A DNA stretch of 64,000 nt from Oenanthe sinensis (taxonomy: Eukaryota > Streptophyta > Magnoliopsida > Apiales > Apiaceae), in contig CM053795.1 of assembly GCA_028671895.1 (NCBI GenBank), forward strand, positions 16,637,501-16,701,500, written 5' to 3'. This document shows, piece after piece, positions 23,183 to 35,782 of the stretch. The translations under genes and the position numbers were made by a program. The number at the start of each line of letters is the position of its first letter. Position 1 is the stretch's first letter. The notes below the pieces were generated by a model. That model ran no database searches, was not told the origin of the DNA, and saw only the letters and a list, made by a program, of their open reading frames with translations.

Positions 23183-24613
23183 GGTTCAGTACACCAAATG
23201 TTTATTCATGCAAACTGCTAAAGTGTCTCTTCTTCTTCTTGTATTTTTCTATGAAGAAGAAGAGTATGAAATATTGAAATGTGTATATTATTTCAGTATA
23301 GTCAAACTTGTCCAAGTAGCTCCCCGTATAAAATACAGAAGGAAGTGAAGTCGGTGTTGATATATATTATATACTAATTGTTTATCATAATAAAGTTTTA
23401 AGGTGCAGCCAAAGAAAGCAGCTTATTTAAATAATGATTTGGTAAAAAAAATTATAGAACAACACATCAGAAGCCGGCTGATTAGCTAGTAGTGTCCAAA
23501 TGGTTATGAAAGTAGATGAAATGAATATTGAAGTACAAACTGGTGGGGAATGTCAAAACTTTAATATAATTTGAAGAGTTTTTAATTTCACAAAATAAAG
23601 ATCACTCATATATATATATGTACAAATTTTTGGACACTAGGCTGCTGTACTATATGATACAAATTCTTTACTTATGGGGTTCTTTACATGGACCAAGTTG
23701 AATAACATACAATTAAACAAAGGCACAAAACAATGGAACAGTTGTCACTGCTGTTAATTTTGGAAGTTCCACTCCGGCCTAACAAAAAAAATGACAAATT
23801 ATTTATCTGTAAATCATACTCTCTCCATCCTGCTATAAGTATAAGAGGGATATACTATATACACATACCGAGTACATTTGATTTGATCTCTAAATCATTT
23901 AAAGGTGCGCAGTGCTTATAAAAAAGAAAGAATTTCATACAAAGCATTAGTTCTAAGTTACAAGTTTCATTACAACACACATTTAAACCTTGACTTGTTT
24001 TTTTACTATATAAGATTTGAGAAAATTGTTGCTCATCTCTCACCATGCATGTGAATAAAAACTGATCATGTGACAGCTTATTATAATAAGTTTACTGTTT
24101 TAAGTATAAGAATCACAATTTCATCTCATTATTAAAGAAAAAATATGGAATTAAACACTTAAAATAAAATCATAATAAAAATAAACATTAAACACTGAAG
24201 TTGAACCAAGAAGTCTCGAGTTAATCCAAAAAGATTATTTGGACAACAAAACCAAACCAATATATCTCGAATCCCTACCCTGATACTCCAGCATTCCCAG
24301 CAACAAATACTAATTATTGGCCTAAGAGCTGGCCTCCTGGTTATCCATTTCCAATCCAAAAAACAGGCTTTCGAGTGAAAAAAACCTGATGAAGATACTA
24401 ACCTTTCCCAGCACCTCAACGGAATTTGGGAGGGAGAGTTGGCCATTCATTTAACATTTAAAAGATTTCTTCATTGAGTATAGCCATCACATATTGGTTC
24501 CTACTTCCTTTCAAATAAACCTAACCGCCTAATATCAAATTTGCGAAAGAGCTATTTGCAGCTTATTTAACCATTGCTATTACCTGATCAAGTTAAGTAA
24601 TAAAATGACATAT
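23183..24613. other. Intergenic region between LYK-type gene and BELL gene
   Basis: The first few hundred bases are upstream of the LysM gene, and the end is downstream of the BELL gene stop. The stretch 24170-24440 is less AT-rich and has an open frame on the minus strand (24159-24446), but I recognise nothing in it. It may be 3' untranslated sequence of the BELL transcript. Confidence 0.5.
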
Positions 24614-27600
24614 CTAGCCAACAAAGTCATAAATCATATGACTTCCAAAATGCTGCTGCTGCTGCTGCTGCTGCTGCGCACTCTCTGCACTTTGTCTAAG
24701 AGCCAATGTGAGGGACATGGCTCGGAGTCCACTTGGAATCTCAAGCCCTCCTTGTTGATATGGTAGAAAGCTCATCAAGGATCCAGCATCCACGCCAGCT
24801 GGAATCTGACATTCATGCTTTGACCTCTTCTCCTGATCCCATACTTCTGTACTTGTCATACCTCTTCTTTTAGAAGAATCAATTCCACATAGCTTGTTTA
24901 TGGGTTGGAAATTGCATTGGTTGGTAGTAATATCCGATGCTCCATTACTATCAGGCTTGCCCATCTGTGAGCTTGATTCTGCTGAGCCTTTGGTTTCAAG
25001 TCCGTGTATTTCCTCAACCATGGGTTTCCAGACACGTACTCGAGCATTAATGAACCAGTTTGAGACCTGATATAATAAACATGCCCCTTAACTAGTGTAT
25101 AATTAAATGTATAATAGTCACGCACCAACACTGTTCCGCGTCTATTTTGTTTGTGTACAGGGTTTAGGACTTGAAACATATCACTGCCAGATATGAAATT
25201 ATGAACCTTGTGTATCTTTAAGTCCCCAATATAAATTATATGTAGATACTAATTCAAACAATAGTCACACAAGTATATAAACTGGTGACCAATTTAAACA
25301 ACTAGCAGAAAATTTCTCAACACCAGTGAATTAATTTGTTGTACTTCGATGTTATGAAAGAGTTGTTAGCAAACTTTTATTGTTACATTGACAGTGAATG
25401 CTTATTTGCACAAGATTCATGCTTTTACCTGGTTCTGAGTCAAGCCAGTTTGAGTAGCCAGCACATGTTTGTCAGTGTCTGTTGGGTACCTAATTAGGTG
25501 CATCAAAAGAGAATTCATATCAAGAATGTATATATGCTTGTGTGATAAAGCAAGAGTAACAATGTATGATAGTGTAAGAGAGCAAGTAAGAGGATTACGG
25601 GTGAAGGAAATGGTCAAACAGCCAAGCTCTAAGAACAGAGACAGCACGCTGTGGTAGCCCTCTTTGGGGCCTCCAAACAGGTTGATGGGGTTCAAAGAAA
25701 ATCATATTGCTCCTACAAGATTTCTGTTTTTGATCTTCAGTGAGTCTTAACCCTGAGGTACTTGCATCGCATTTAATGCTACTACTTGTACCAGCAATTG
25801 GGGATGACAACTCCTCTCTCAGTGTTCTTCCCATGTGCCTGAGCTGCTCAGAAATCACTTGTTTTATGCATCGGAAGTGCCTTGAGACGGTTTTTAGGGC
25901 AACTGAAATGCAGGGGGCAGCAGTGCTAAGACCTGCCACAAATTCAAACGATGCTACCACCATCTGCATTTGCTGGTGATATTGTCGGTTCCTTCTGTGA
26001 AGCTACCAATGACACAAAGCTTTAAAATTCAATTATTGATTAGAGTGAAAATTAACATATGATAAAATTGACATCACTGTATAAGACTAAAAGAAACTTA
26101 CTTTGATTAAAAAATAAATAAGTCGATCTGATATCCTGATCTAATAAAGTAGCAATAGATCATATATCTTTGAGAGGATAAAGTAGTATTCATGGTTCTA
26201 ATCCAATTAGAGAACATATTTTAACACAAAAATGAACAGTTCAAAGTACTGGAAAACAATAAACCGATCATATCAAGAATAGTATCAAATTTTCAATTTA
26301 AAGGTATACATATATCTGTCAGGGTACAGTGGCAAATAAATGACAGGATACAGGGAATTTGAGATACTGCAAACTAAGCTAAAATTTCACTTAGGCAGTC
26401 CCCCCCCCCCCAACCTAAAATAGCCCTTTCCTTTTACATCATGACAACTTGACACTGGAATTGGCTTTCCTAAAGTAATAGACAAAAAAGATCTGAGTAT
26501 CTGACTACTGTTAACAAATAATGGAACTACCATTATGGATTTAAAGGAGACATAATTAATTCCCTCATCACTTAAAACACTAACTGACAGCTTGAGATGA
26601 CTATAACTTGGCATTTGATTGTCAAATCATACCAACTGCATAACGAAAAGGTGGGGGAGTGCCTGCAGTTTCAGGTTTGGAGCTTCTTCGGGAAAAAAAC
26701 AGCCAAGAGAGCTCAACGTTTCTTTGTTTTTTTAGCTAAATAACTTTTCTCTTTGTTATATTCCTTTCAATTCGGTGGACCCCTCATCATGGATCGCCGA
26801 TCACTGTAAATTCCAATAAGGATTGATATGAACTTAATAGTACTTGTGATTCTAATCGACATCATGACAAAGCCTGAAGCAAAAGTAGATTATTTTTTAA
26901 ATCTAATTGAAATTTCAATGAAAATATAGTGGCTTGGAAATTGTCAGATGTCTTTATCTAAAAATTTCAAAATGTTTAAATTAACAAGATTTTAAGTTTA
27001 TTTACAAGTGTTATACTTTATTTTAAGGTTAAGTCCCTTACCAAAGATGACCGTGGTTCATTAGTTTATTTCTTACTATATCATTTGGTGTCCCTTGCCA
27101 CCTCCAGAAGAAAATATAAATTTCTCAGTTCTAGAGTCTATAGTTGATGGGTTAATAGAAATTTATGTTGGTAGGCAAGTCCTATGCTTCTAAAGGATTA
27201 TGGTGATCCTGGACCCTGACCTCTTAAGTGTAATTAGCTTTAGATTCTGCACCATCCATTTCTAGCCATGTCTACCTACCCATGTCTCAAAAGAGATTTC
27301 TATCTACTAGAACACTGTACGATATAGTAAAACAAAAGCTTGCGCATTGTTTAAAATTTTAAAAAATATATATTCATCTTCTAAAATCACTAGAAGCTGG
27401 AAGAATATACAGGCATCATAAGCGACACAAAAATGTCTTCTTAAAACATATGATTACTGCAAGAAGTGTGAATCTCTGAGAAAAGGTAATTCATGTTGAC
27501 AATTATCAAATGCAATTTCTTCATCTCAAATATGGACTCTTGGGTAAAAAGAAGCAACATTTCATATATGTAGTCTCTTCCGCACTATTAGTGGTCAGAT

Positions 27601-29303
27601 GTTTGATGTATTCTAGCAGCTAGTTTTAACAAATAGAAGAGCTGGAACATGTTTAGATCTTCCACAAAATGTATGTGGGACTAATACCAAAAATAGTATA
27701 TAAGTTGATTTAATTCATTGAGTCATGATAGATCGATCATTCCATTTCGGTAAAGCTGATTATCTATCTAATAATATTCTAGATCACTAAATCAGAATAT
27801 ATATCTGTAAATCTGATTATCTATCTAATAATGTTCTAGATCATTAAAGCAGAATATATATGTAGGTGTGTGTTTAGAACCAACCTCCTCCTGCATATAT
27901 AACAGCTTTGTCTTCTTTTGATAATATTCAGGATGGTAACATTCGCTAGCATTACTTCGGCCTCCAGCTTCCCCGCCGACTTCATGCGAACTATAGAGGC
28001 TCGAGGACGATGCACCAGAGTCACCATCCTTGGACCTAACCATGATGTTACCAGCAGCATTAATGGCATGATCAGCAGCAGAAACCATAGTTTCATCAGT
28101 ATTCTTACTGGAGTGCACCTCACAAGCTTCAATTTGTTTTGTGACAGTTACATGACATAGTTCATCCAATAACTGCAATGTTGGCTTCAAGTATTTTGAA
28201 TTCTTCAATATAGTCGAGTAACCAGTGAATGGACCCAGAGGACCAGCAGCATCTCGATAAGGGATAGCAGGGATTTCAACTGTATTTTGCCAATTAATTC
28301 CATAAACTTTACTGCCAACTGACGATCTAGAACTTGAACATAAATAATCAGACTTATAAGCCTTTAATTCCAGGGGATGATCAGTTAAACGATTTCTCTC
28401 CCAAAACTGACATTCTCGTTCGTTATTAGTCTGTGAAGCCGATGAAAGTGATAGAGATAAACCCTGAGTATTAGTACCATCACCGATTGTCATATGCTCT
28501 CTGACACTTTTAAGAGCAAGATTTTCTCCATTCCAATTTCTAAACACTTCAAGTGGCCTATTTCCCCAAACAGCTGAAGAAGCATTACAAAAACGCCCTT
28601 GATTCTCTTGATCATGATCATTATAGCTTGGAAGAAGAACAAATTCATCTGCATCCTTCCCACAACGTCTAACCACATCTTGCCCTCGGAGTTCAACATT
28701 GGCAGAAGTAACAACTTCTTGAAGGGTATTTTGATAATAATATGGAGATGGACTAGCAGCTGTATTACATGACTGCAACACATCATGATTATAACCATAG
28801 CAATTAGGCTGCTTCATATAAATTGAAGCCGGAGAAATGGTGTTCACATTCAACGAACCGAGACCATCTCCTTTAAAACACACGGGGTTAGAACCGCTTC
28901 CATTGTTGCTTGTCATAGTACTGTTATCATTATAGGTATTGTTCACAATCCAATTACTGGTTTGATGTGAACCAACGCTTTTCAAATTGCTACAATTATC
29001 TGGGTCACCTACTTTGGCAGCTGAGAGGTTGAGGTTCGATGAAATCGGGTGTGACAAATTAGCATAAAAAACATTACCATCAGGCACAAAAGACTCATTT
29101 TTATACACATAACTGATCACATCAGAAGAAAAACATGTTGGCTCATGAGATATAGCTCCATACTTGATATCCCCCGGGTGAGCCGATAACTGTTGTAAGT
29201 TATTAGTGTAATGTTCTTCCATGTTCTCCGAGTCCTGAACTCTTAACTTATACCTTCGGCTTTGTTGAGCAACATGCGATTCTCTTTGGAAGAAATTGTT
29301 CAT
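24614..29303 (-). CDS. BELL1-like (BLH) TALE homeodomain transcription factor
   Basis: Four exons: 27885-29303, 25599-26002, 25429-25489, 24614-25066. The 61-bp third exon is typical of the family. Phases agree and give 778 residues. The frame opens upstream only with GTG, so the ATG at 29303 (MNNFFQRES) is chosen. Domains: Asn/Ser-rich N terminus with GLSLSLSS (about 290), SKY box (TGYSTILKNSKYLKP, about 365), BELL domain (about 450-540, VASFEFVAGLSTAAP), TALE homeodomain (about 588-650) with the PYP three-residue loop extension and WFINARVRVWKP recognition helix, then a C-terminal tail with LSLTLALRQ and an eight-Gln run. The family acts in the nucleus as heterodimers with KNOX proteins to control meristem and organ patterning. 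I cannot assign the exact BLH subgroup. Confidence 0.94.
26003..27884. other. First intron of the BELL gene, with a 57-bp tandem duplication
   Basis: An intron of 1.9 kb separates the SKY/BELL exon from the rest. It contains a 12-C run near 26400. Near its 5' end (27750-27806 and 27807-27863) is a 57-bp direct duplication with the shared core TGATTATCTATCTAATAAT. No coding sequence is recognised. Confidence 0.7.
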
Positions 29304-30167
29304 CTCCGTCCAATATAATATATCCACCCAAAAAGCTCTTACCCTTGATCACAAAAAAATTGTAGAATTTAAAATCATACTTTTTGAACAAATTATTACA
29401 CTACTCATATAAAGGCAGGAATTAAACAAGAAATCACACACACAATATTTCTTCTTTTTTTGTTAATTTATAACTACTTGTACAAGAAATTAATCAAAAA
29501 GCTTTTGCAATATTTATATAACCTAGTAGATCAAGGAAAAGGTAAAACAAGAAAAAACTGACAAACACACGCAACATTTAAAGTAAGAGCTACTGTTTGC
29601 AAACAATGGAAATCACTGGTGTAGAGAGAGAGAGAGAGAGAGATGTGACAAGAAATATATATACATGTATATGGATGAGATGTATATAAGCATAAGAAAG
29701 CATGCTTATATGTGATGGTGATGGTACATGAATGCACAAAGTGTGAGTGTAATTCATGATCATATACATGTACGTATTCACCTGCATGTATAAAACCAAC
29801 AAGATTATATAATAGACCCATCGGTATACTTTTTTGTTGACTGTGAGAACAAAGTTGCATGTACAAGGATTTCTCCGGCAGGATTTTCCGGCGAGAGTAG
29901 TGAGTGTGTATATGTAAAATGTAGTGAGAGAGAGATTCGAGTGAGCTTAGCTAAGATAATAGCTATGTAAGCAAAGGAGAGGTAGCTGGAGGAAAGACAG
30001 AAAGTACAATGATTACTCAGTTGAAATTAAGTGCCCTGTTTTTCTCGAGGGGTCGAGGGGAAATGACCAGTTTTCACACATTTTTTTTCAAAATAATAAT
30101 TTTAGGGAAAATGATTAAAAATAATTGATTGAATAATGAATGTTCAGAATATATGATACTCATGTAT
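29304..30167. promoter_or_regulatory. BELL gene leader/promoter region with GA repeat
   Basis: Upstream of the BELL start codon lies AT-rich DNA with a (GA)n tract at 29622-29642. GAGA-type tracts are common in leaders of plant homeobox genes. Leader introns are possible but cannot be fixed from sequence alone. Confidence 0.4.
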
Positions 30168-30175
30168 CAATTGAG

Positions 30176-30744
30176 TAGGGCTGAAAACGAATTCGAGTAA
30201 TCCGGGTTCGAACTCGGATTCGACTCTTTAAAAATGAATATAATTCGTATTCGTATAAAAAACGAGCGAATTCGAATCTTATTTTATAATTCGAACGAAT
30301 ACCGAGTCGGATCTTATCACTCTGATATTCGGTCATATTTATTTTGAGTAATTCGAATAATTTTAAAGTACTCGAATACATATTTATTATACGTATTCAA
30401 CTCGAATTCGTAAGTTGCATACATTATTATATACGATATATAATATTTATATTAAAATAATACTCTACTAAGTGATTACTTTAGTGAATTTTATTCGAGT
30501 ATTCTTAATTTTATAAAATTACTATATATGAATTCGAATTCGAATACACTAAAACGAGTAGTTCGGTATCTATTCGAGTCGAGCCGAATCAAATACGAAT
30601 ATTGATATTCGAACCCGAGTCGAATCTGAACAAAATATTAAAATTTTAATTCGAATCCGGACCGAATCTAAACGAATAATTATAAATTCGAGCCGAATCT
30701 GAGCATACTACTATTCGTATTTATTCGACTCGATTTCACCCCTA
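30176..30744. mobile_element. Non-autonomous hAT-type element with 8-bp target duplication
   Basis: CAATTGAG flanks it exactly at 30168-30175 and 30745-30752. Termini are TAGGGCTGAAAACGA and, inverted, TAGGGGTGAAATCGA. The interior consists almost wholly of short forward and inverted ATTCGAAT/ACTCGAAT motifs, giving a heavily self-complementary sequence without coding capacity. The 8-bp duplication and TAGGG ends fit the hAT superfamily. Confidence 0.82.
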
Positions 30745-30752
30745 CAATTGAG

Positions 30753-31100
30753 TATATGATATGCATTTGTTGAGTTAGGTATCATATCACAAATGTGTAT
30801 ATATATATATTTTTTAAAAATTTTAATACACATTTGTGAGTTGGGTATCTCGTATAAATGGAATATCCAATTGATAAATGAGTATCTTATCCGCTAAAAT
30901 CAGCCAAAGCACCAAAAAAATATTATTTTTATTAGTTTTGTTTAAAATCTTTTTTACTTTTCTAGACCATCTTCTTTCCTTTTATAACCTGTAATTATAT
31001 TACTCCCACCGTCATATTTTTGTGACTTTCTAGGCATGTTAAGTAGTATAAAAATATTAAAATATTATATAAATACATGGTATATTTTTATTATTAAAAG

Positions 31101-31131
<31 letters not shown>

Positions 31132-32375
31132 AATTGAATCATATAATTTATATATATATATTAAATTATTATTATCAATGAAAACGGAGGACGTTGGAAA
31201 TTTTATCTCATTCTAATACCTTTTGAATTTTGTTTTGTTTTGGGCCTGTGGATCAATTAGTTGATCTTGTATAAGGAGGTGTTAAGTCATTAGTCATGTA
31301 TAGTTCGATCGCTAGCTCATCCTTTTTTTCTCAAACTTTGGCAGCCCATCCATCACTTTAAAGTAAGCCTCTTTTCTTTTCCAATTATTAGTACAGGAGA
31401 ACCTCCGCAAACTAATACTAATACTAATACTCGATAAAATAAAGATCTCTTCAAATTAACATCCTTTAATAATTACGAGTCATAGTTCTTTTAGATTTAA
31501 TTAAGCAAATGGAAGCATAAATCAGGAATGGAGGTCAATTTAACATATGTATAAACTGATTTAAGGAAGTTTGTTTTTGGTTTTTTGTTGCTAGAGCATC
31601 AAAGCGCGAGACAGAAAATTAATCAAACCTTTTCAAAGAATCGAAAATAATCTAATAGCTAAAATTTAAAAAATTTCACCTAAGCAAAAGTTTGTAATTC
31701 GAAATATGGTTTCCTTTTAAAGTGGAAAGATCGAGCATTATATTATTAAATTTGTTTCCGTCAAAGTTTGAATATTTTGAAGGAAAAATCAATTTAAATA
31801 CATTCAAAACTATTCAACAAGTTCCATATAACTCCACAATGTGTTACACTATTTTCTGCTCGTTTCGCATGAACAAAATCATCATAATCAAATCAAGTAC
31901 TGCCTTTATGAATGTCATTGATGATCAAATAGATTGGAGAATAGTCACATTTAACTCATCACTTTTTTATGATTATGTTGCGATATATCGTACTATCTTC
32001 TAGCGATATATAATCCATAACTGCCATAATTCTGTTATTTATGGTTCTTTGACTACCACCCTTTTCACTGCAGTAATTAATAGCCTCCTGTTTTTACTTC
32101 TCGAATAACCATTCTTACTCCACGAGTCGCATTTTCTAAAAAATACTCCTAGTAAGCATCAATAATTATTTTAACATACTTCTGAAGAGGACAAACCACG
32201 ACACCACGTACTCGGACTTTGAATATTAATATTTGTCGGAGATGTAAACACCATCTTAATACACGGGACAATATATATAGTGAGTGAATGTATATAAAAA
32301 TATTTCATACGTAACCATCCTTGTATATATCTCCTACTTACAGGTTGATAATTAGGATTCGGAGATGCATGATAG
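30753..32375. other. AT-rich intergenic DNA
   Basis: No gene is recognised. A short inverted pair around ACACATTTGTGA lies near 30790-30840, and ATT trinucleotide runs lie near 31105-31130. The 93-residue frame at 31722-32003 resembles no family and is probably chance. Confidence 0.5.
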
Positions 32376-33116
32376 CTGATGGTGGCTAAACGGGCGGGTC
32401 GGGTGAGCCGTGCCGGTTTGGTCACCAAGTGACTCGGACACGGCACGCGGGAAAGACGAGAGTCATGCCGAGTCGAGCCGGTTCGTGAAAAACTTGACTC
32501 GTAAACAGCTTGGGCGGGTTGGCGATGGCGAATTGGCGGGTTTCATTATTTTATTTTAATTTAATTTTTATTCGAGTTCAACGGGGCGGGACGTGTTCGG
32601 GGCGAGCCACTGTTTATCTGTTTGAATGGATTAGACTTCTGACTGTCCGGCTTTATTCCATGTTTCTATGTTTATTCGAGTTTTATTCTATGTTTGACTG
32701 TCCGTGACTACTGACTCTCACGTGCATATATTTCTATTAACTATGTACATAATTTTATTGAAATAAATTATATTTAAGTTTGGGTTTTATTTAATTTTTT
32801 GTTAAAAAAAGAAATACTTATTTCATACGAATATTTATAGAATAAAAGAGGACAGTATCTCTATAAAATTTATTAATTAAAAAATATTTTACAATTAATT
32901 TGAGAGTACTCCTATAATATCCCCAAATTATTTATTGAGTTAAAATATTAGTGGTTTATTAATTATATATTTTATTTTAATTATTTTTTTAATTGAAAGA
33001 TATGGTTATAGAGTCCTAATCATATTCTAGAAAATATGTGATAAGGGACGAGATGAGATTGTATTTGCTTAAGTTTAGAAACAGTTGAGTTAACATGTGA
33101 ATAAATAGGATTACAG

Positions 33117-35655
33117 TGTAAGCATTACTACCCACAGTTTTATTTTATAACTCATATATATGGAGAGAAGAAGAAGTCGCAGCTTTGAGTTTTAAGTTAT
33201 AGTTGGCAGAAAGGAAGACACGAGTACTAAGAGCAACAATAGTAAGAGTTTGATAGTAGAAATTTTAACACGTAGTCTTAAGTGCCTAACTCGCAGAAGT
33301 AATGTATGGAGTGTTAATTATGTTAGTGTATTAAATCATATTATATTATACATGCATTGTCTCATACTTTTCTTATCCAAATTTACGTATAGAAAAGAGA
33401 TTTGAGGAAGTGGTGGATAGAAAGGCACATCATATTGTCTAGTTACTCGAGGTATTGATTACGCTATTACAATATATATATGTTGTTTTGATTCAAGTAA
33501 TATATTTTGTTTAATAATTATATTATAATTTGTGTTGAGAATTATTTTATAATTAATATGAGTTTTATGTTAATGTCTTTATCTTTGACAGTAGTAATTT
33601 GATTATTATATATAATTATGTAATACTCAAGTGAGATTTATTTGAGATCTTATAAATTTTATGTACTGTGTGTAGTATATAAAAATGATAATTTTACTAA
33701 TTAGATTTAATTATTATTAAACGCTTGTGTGTAGTATATTTTTATAAATATTAATTGGTTATAAATAATTTTGCACAGATTAAGTAATTTATTAATAAAA
33801 TGTGATTTACTTACTTATGTTTTGGAACGAATATTTTTATGATTATGTGTATGCATGCGTTTGATGGCCGTTGTGTATTGGTATATTAATTAGTTAAATA
33901 AAATATTAATGGAGGTAATATCATATTATTAATTTCAATATGTATAGATTACCATAGAATTTGCATAATTATACATCTTTGTAGTTCAAATTATGACTTT
34001 AATTACTATACTAGTTTATTTAATATTTCCCGTGTGAGTTATCAATTTCATAAAAATTAGTTAAGATTTATGGAATTTAATTATCCTTATTAATTAGTAA
34101 TTGATTGATTGGGATTACATATAGTATATATATATTTTTTAATTTAGTAAATAATGTACGTTACTGGTCAGGCATGTGTAGGTAATATGTTTATAAATTT
34201 TGGTCAAGTTCCTGCATACTCCTGAATTTTATATAGATATTATATAATTTGTACACGTTTCCTGATCTTACTTAAAATTATTTTATTAATTATATAATAC
34301 ACTTCTTGTATATACTATATTTACTTATAGTGATTTTATATGTTGCCGGAAGGTTACAGTCCTATAGTCCAGACATATAGTACTAGCTATTGCTAAGTAT
34401 GCAGTTAGTCATAAACTATATTGTTATATATTATGGATTTTAGACTCTGCATATATTCATAAAGTTATTTTATTTATAGATTAAGTTGCACCACTGTTCA
34501 CATTTGGTCAATACAATTCATATTATTTAAGGTACGAATTCTTACTATCTTTTCTCTCAGTTTTATATTATGATTATTGGTACGAATTCCTTCTTTTCTT
34601 CTTGGTATTTAAATTGGATTATTATTCGTTGGTAGAATTTTTGTCCATTATCTCCTTTTTAAATTATAATTATTCGTTATATTTATTGTCAAGTTATTTT
34701 TTTATAAAATTGTGACCCTTTTTTGTACTCTATGTGTACTTCTTAGTACGCATCCATTATTTCGTTTTGAATTCCTTATTTTTGAAATTATTGTTGCTTT
34801 GATTCTTTATATTTGTTTTATTTTGCATTTTTATTGCGATATTGTTTTAATTTGATTAAAGAGTCGGCAACTTTTGTAACATATGTATTGAGCTCTTAGA
34901 CCGATCCGTGTGGGTTAATCACAGACAATGTTCACATGGAGTTCGGAGTAAAGGTGAACTAGACACTAACTCGTATCGGTGTTATATGTATACATGCGCG
35001 TTTCTGGAATATGAGACGTGAATAGATCATGATCGATATTTTATTATTGGGATGTTTTATACATTATATTATTTTTTCTTATGGATATTCGAGGAGAAAC
35101 CATTGTCCTGTACTTGGTGAGTGGAGTTTCACGAGTACAGTTTTGTGTAAGAGACCCTTATTGTTCCCCACATTATTTGCTTTTCAGCCTTATTTTTATT
35201 ATTTGGATCCGAGTTATTTATTTTGGTACCATTTTGTTAAATATCATATGTGATTTGAGATATCTCGTGATCCTTATATTGATTCCATTTGTATCGCTTT
35301 ATTGAGTTCTTGTGTTGGTAAGACACAATCCATTATATTTTCTAAAATTTCAGCATTATATTATAATATATTCGTACTGGGTATTTGGCTCACTCGTATT
35401 ATTTCCTTCCGCAGGTAACGAGGGGTAAAGCGGGGAGAGTGATGAGCGCTATCCAGTTTATAATTGTTTTCTACTTAGGAGATTTAATAAGATGTTTGAG
35501 GACTTATTTTAGATAATTTCAGATTTTATTAGTATTATTGTTATGGAGACTTAGTACTTAAACTTTAGCAGGATTATTCATTTATGGCAGCATGATAAGA
35601 TCTAGATTTTGTTAAATTGTGTAGCCTTATTATTAATAATAGTAGGGTGTTACAA
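33117..35655 (+). mobile_element. Possible solo LTR nested in the hAT element (tentative)
   Basis: The right end, ATAGTAGGGTGTTACA, and the preceding block with GCAGGTAACGAGGGGTAAAG and GGCAGCATGATAAG resemble the 3' end of plant Ty3/gypsy LTRs. A TGTAAGCATTACTACCC at 33117 could be the matching start. There is no protein and I found no 5-bp duplication, so both limits and the class are provisional. Confidence 0.3.
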
Positions 35656-35782
35656 CTCATCTCTAAACAAACGAAACAAACCGCTTATACATAATAAATA
35701 AATTTAAAAAAAATACAAAACAAATAAAATTTAAAATTATAAAATAAAAATATTCTATCCATTATTTAATATATACAAAATC

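Noticed and set aside
31001..31190. Stowaway MITE suggested by TACTCCCACCGTC and AAAACGGAGGA
   Set aside because: Only the outer ten or so bases pair and the interior shows no inverted symmetry. Too weak to list as a feature.
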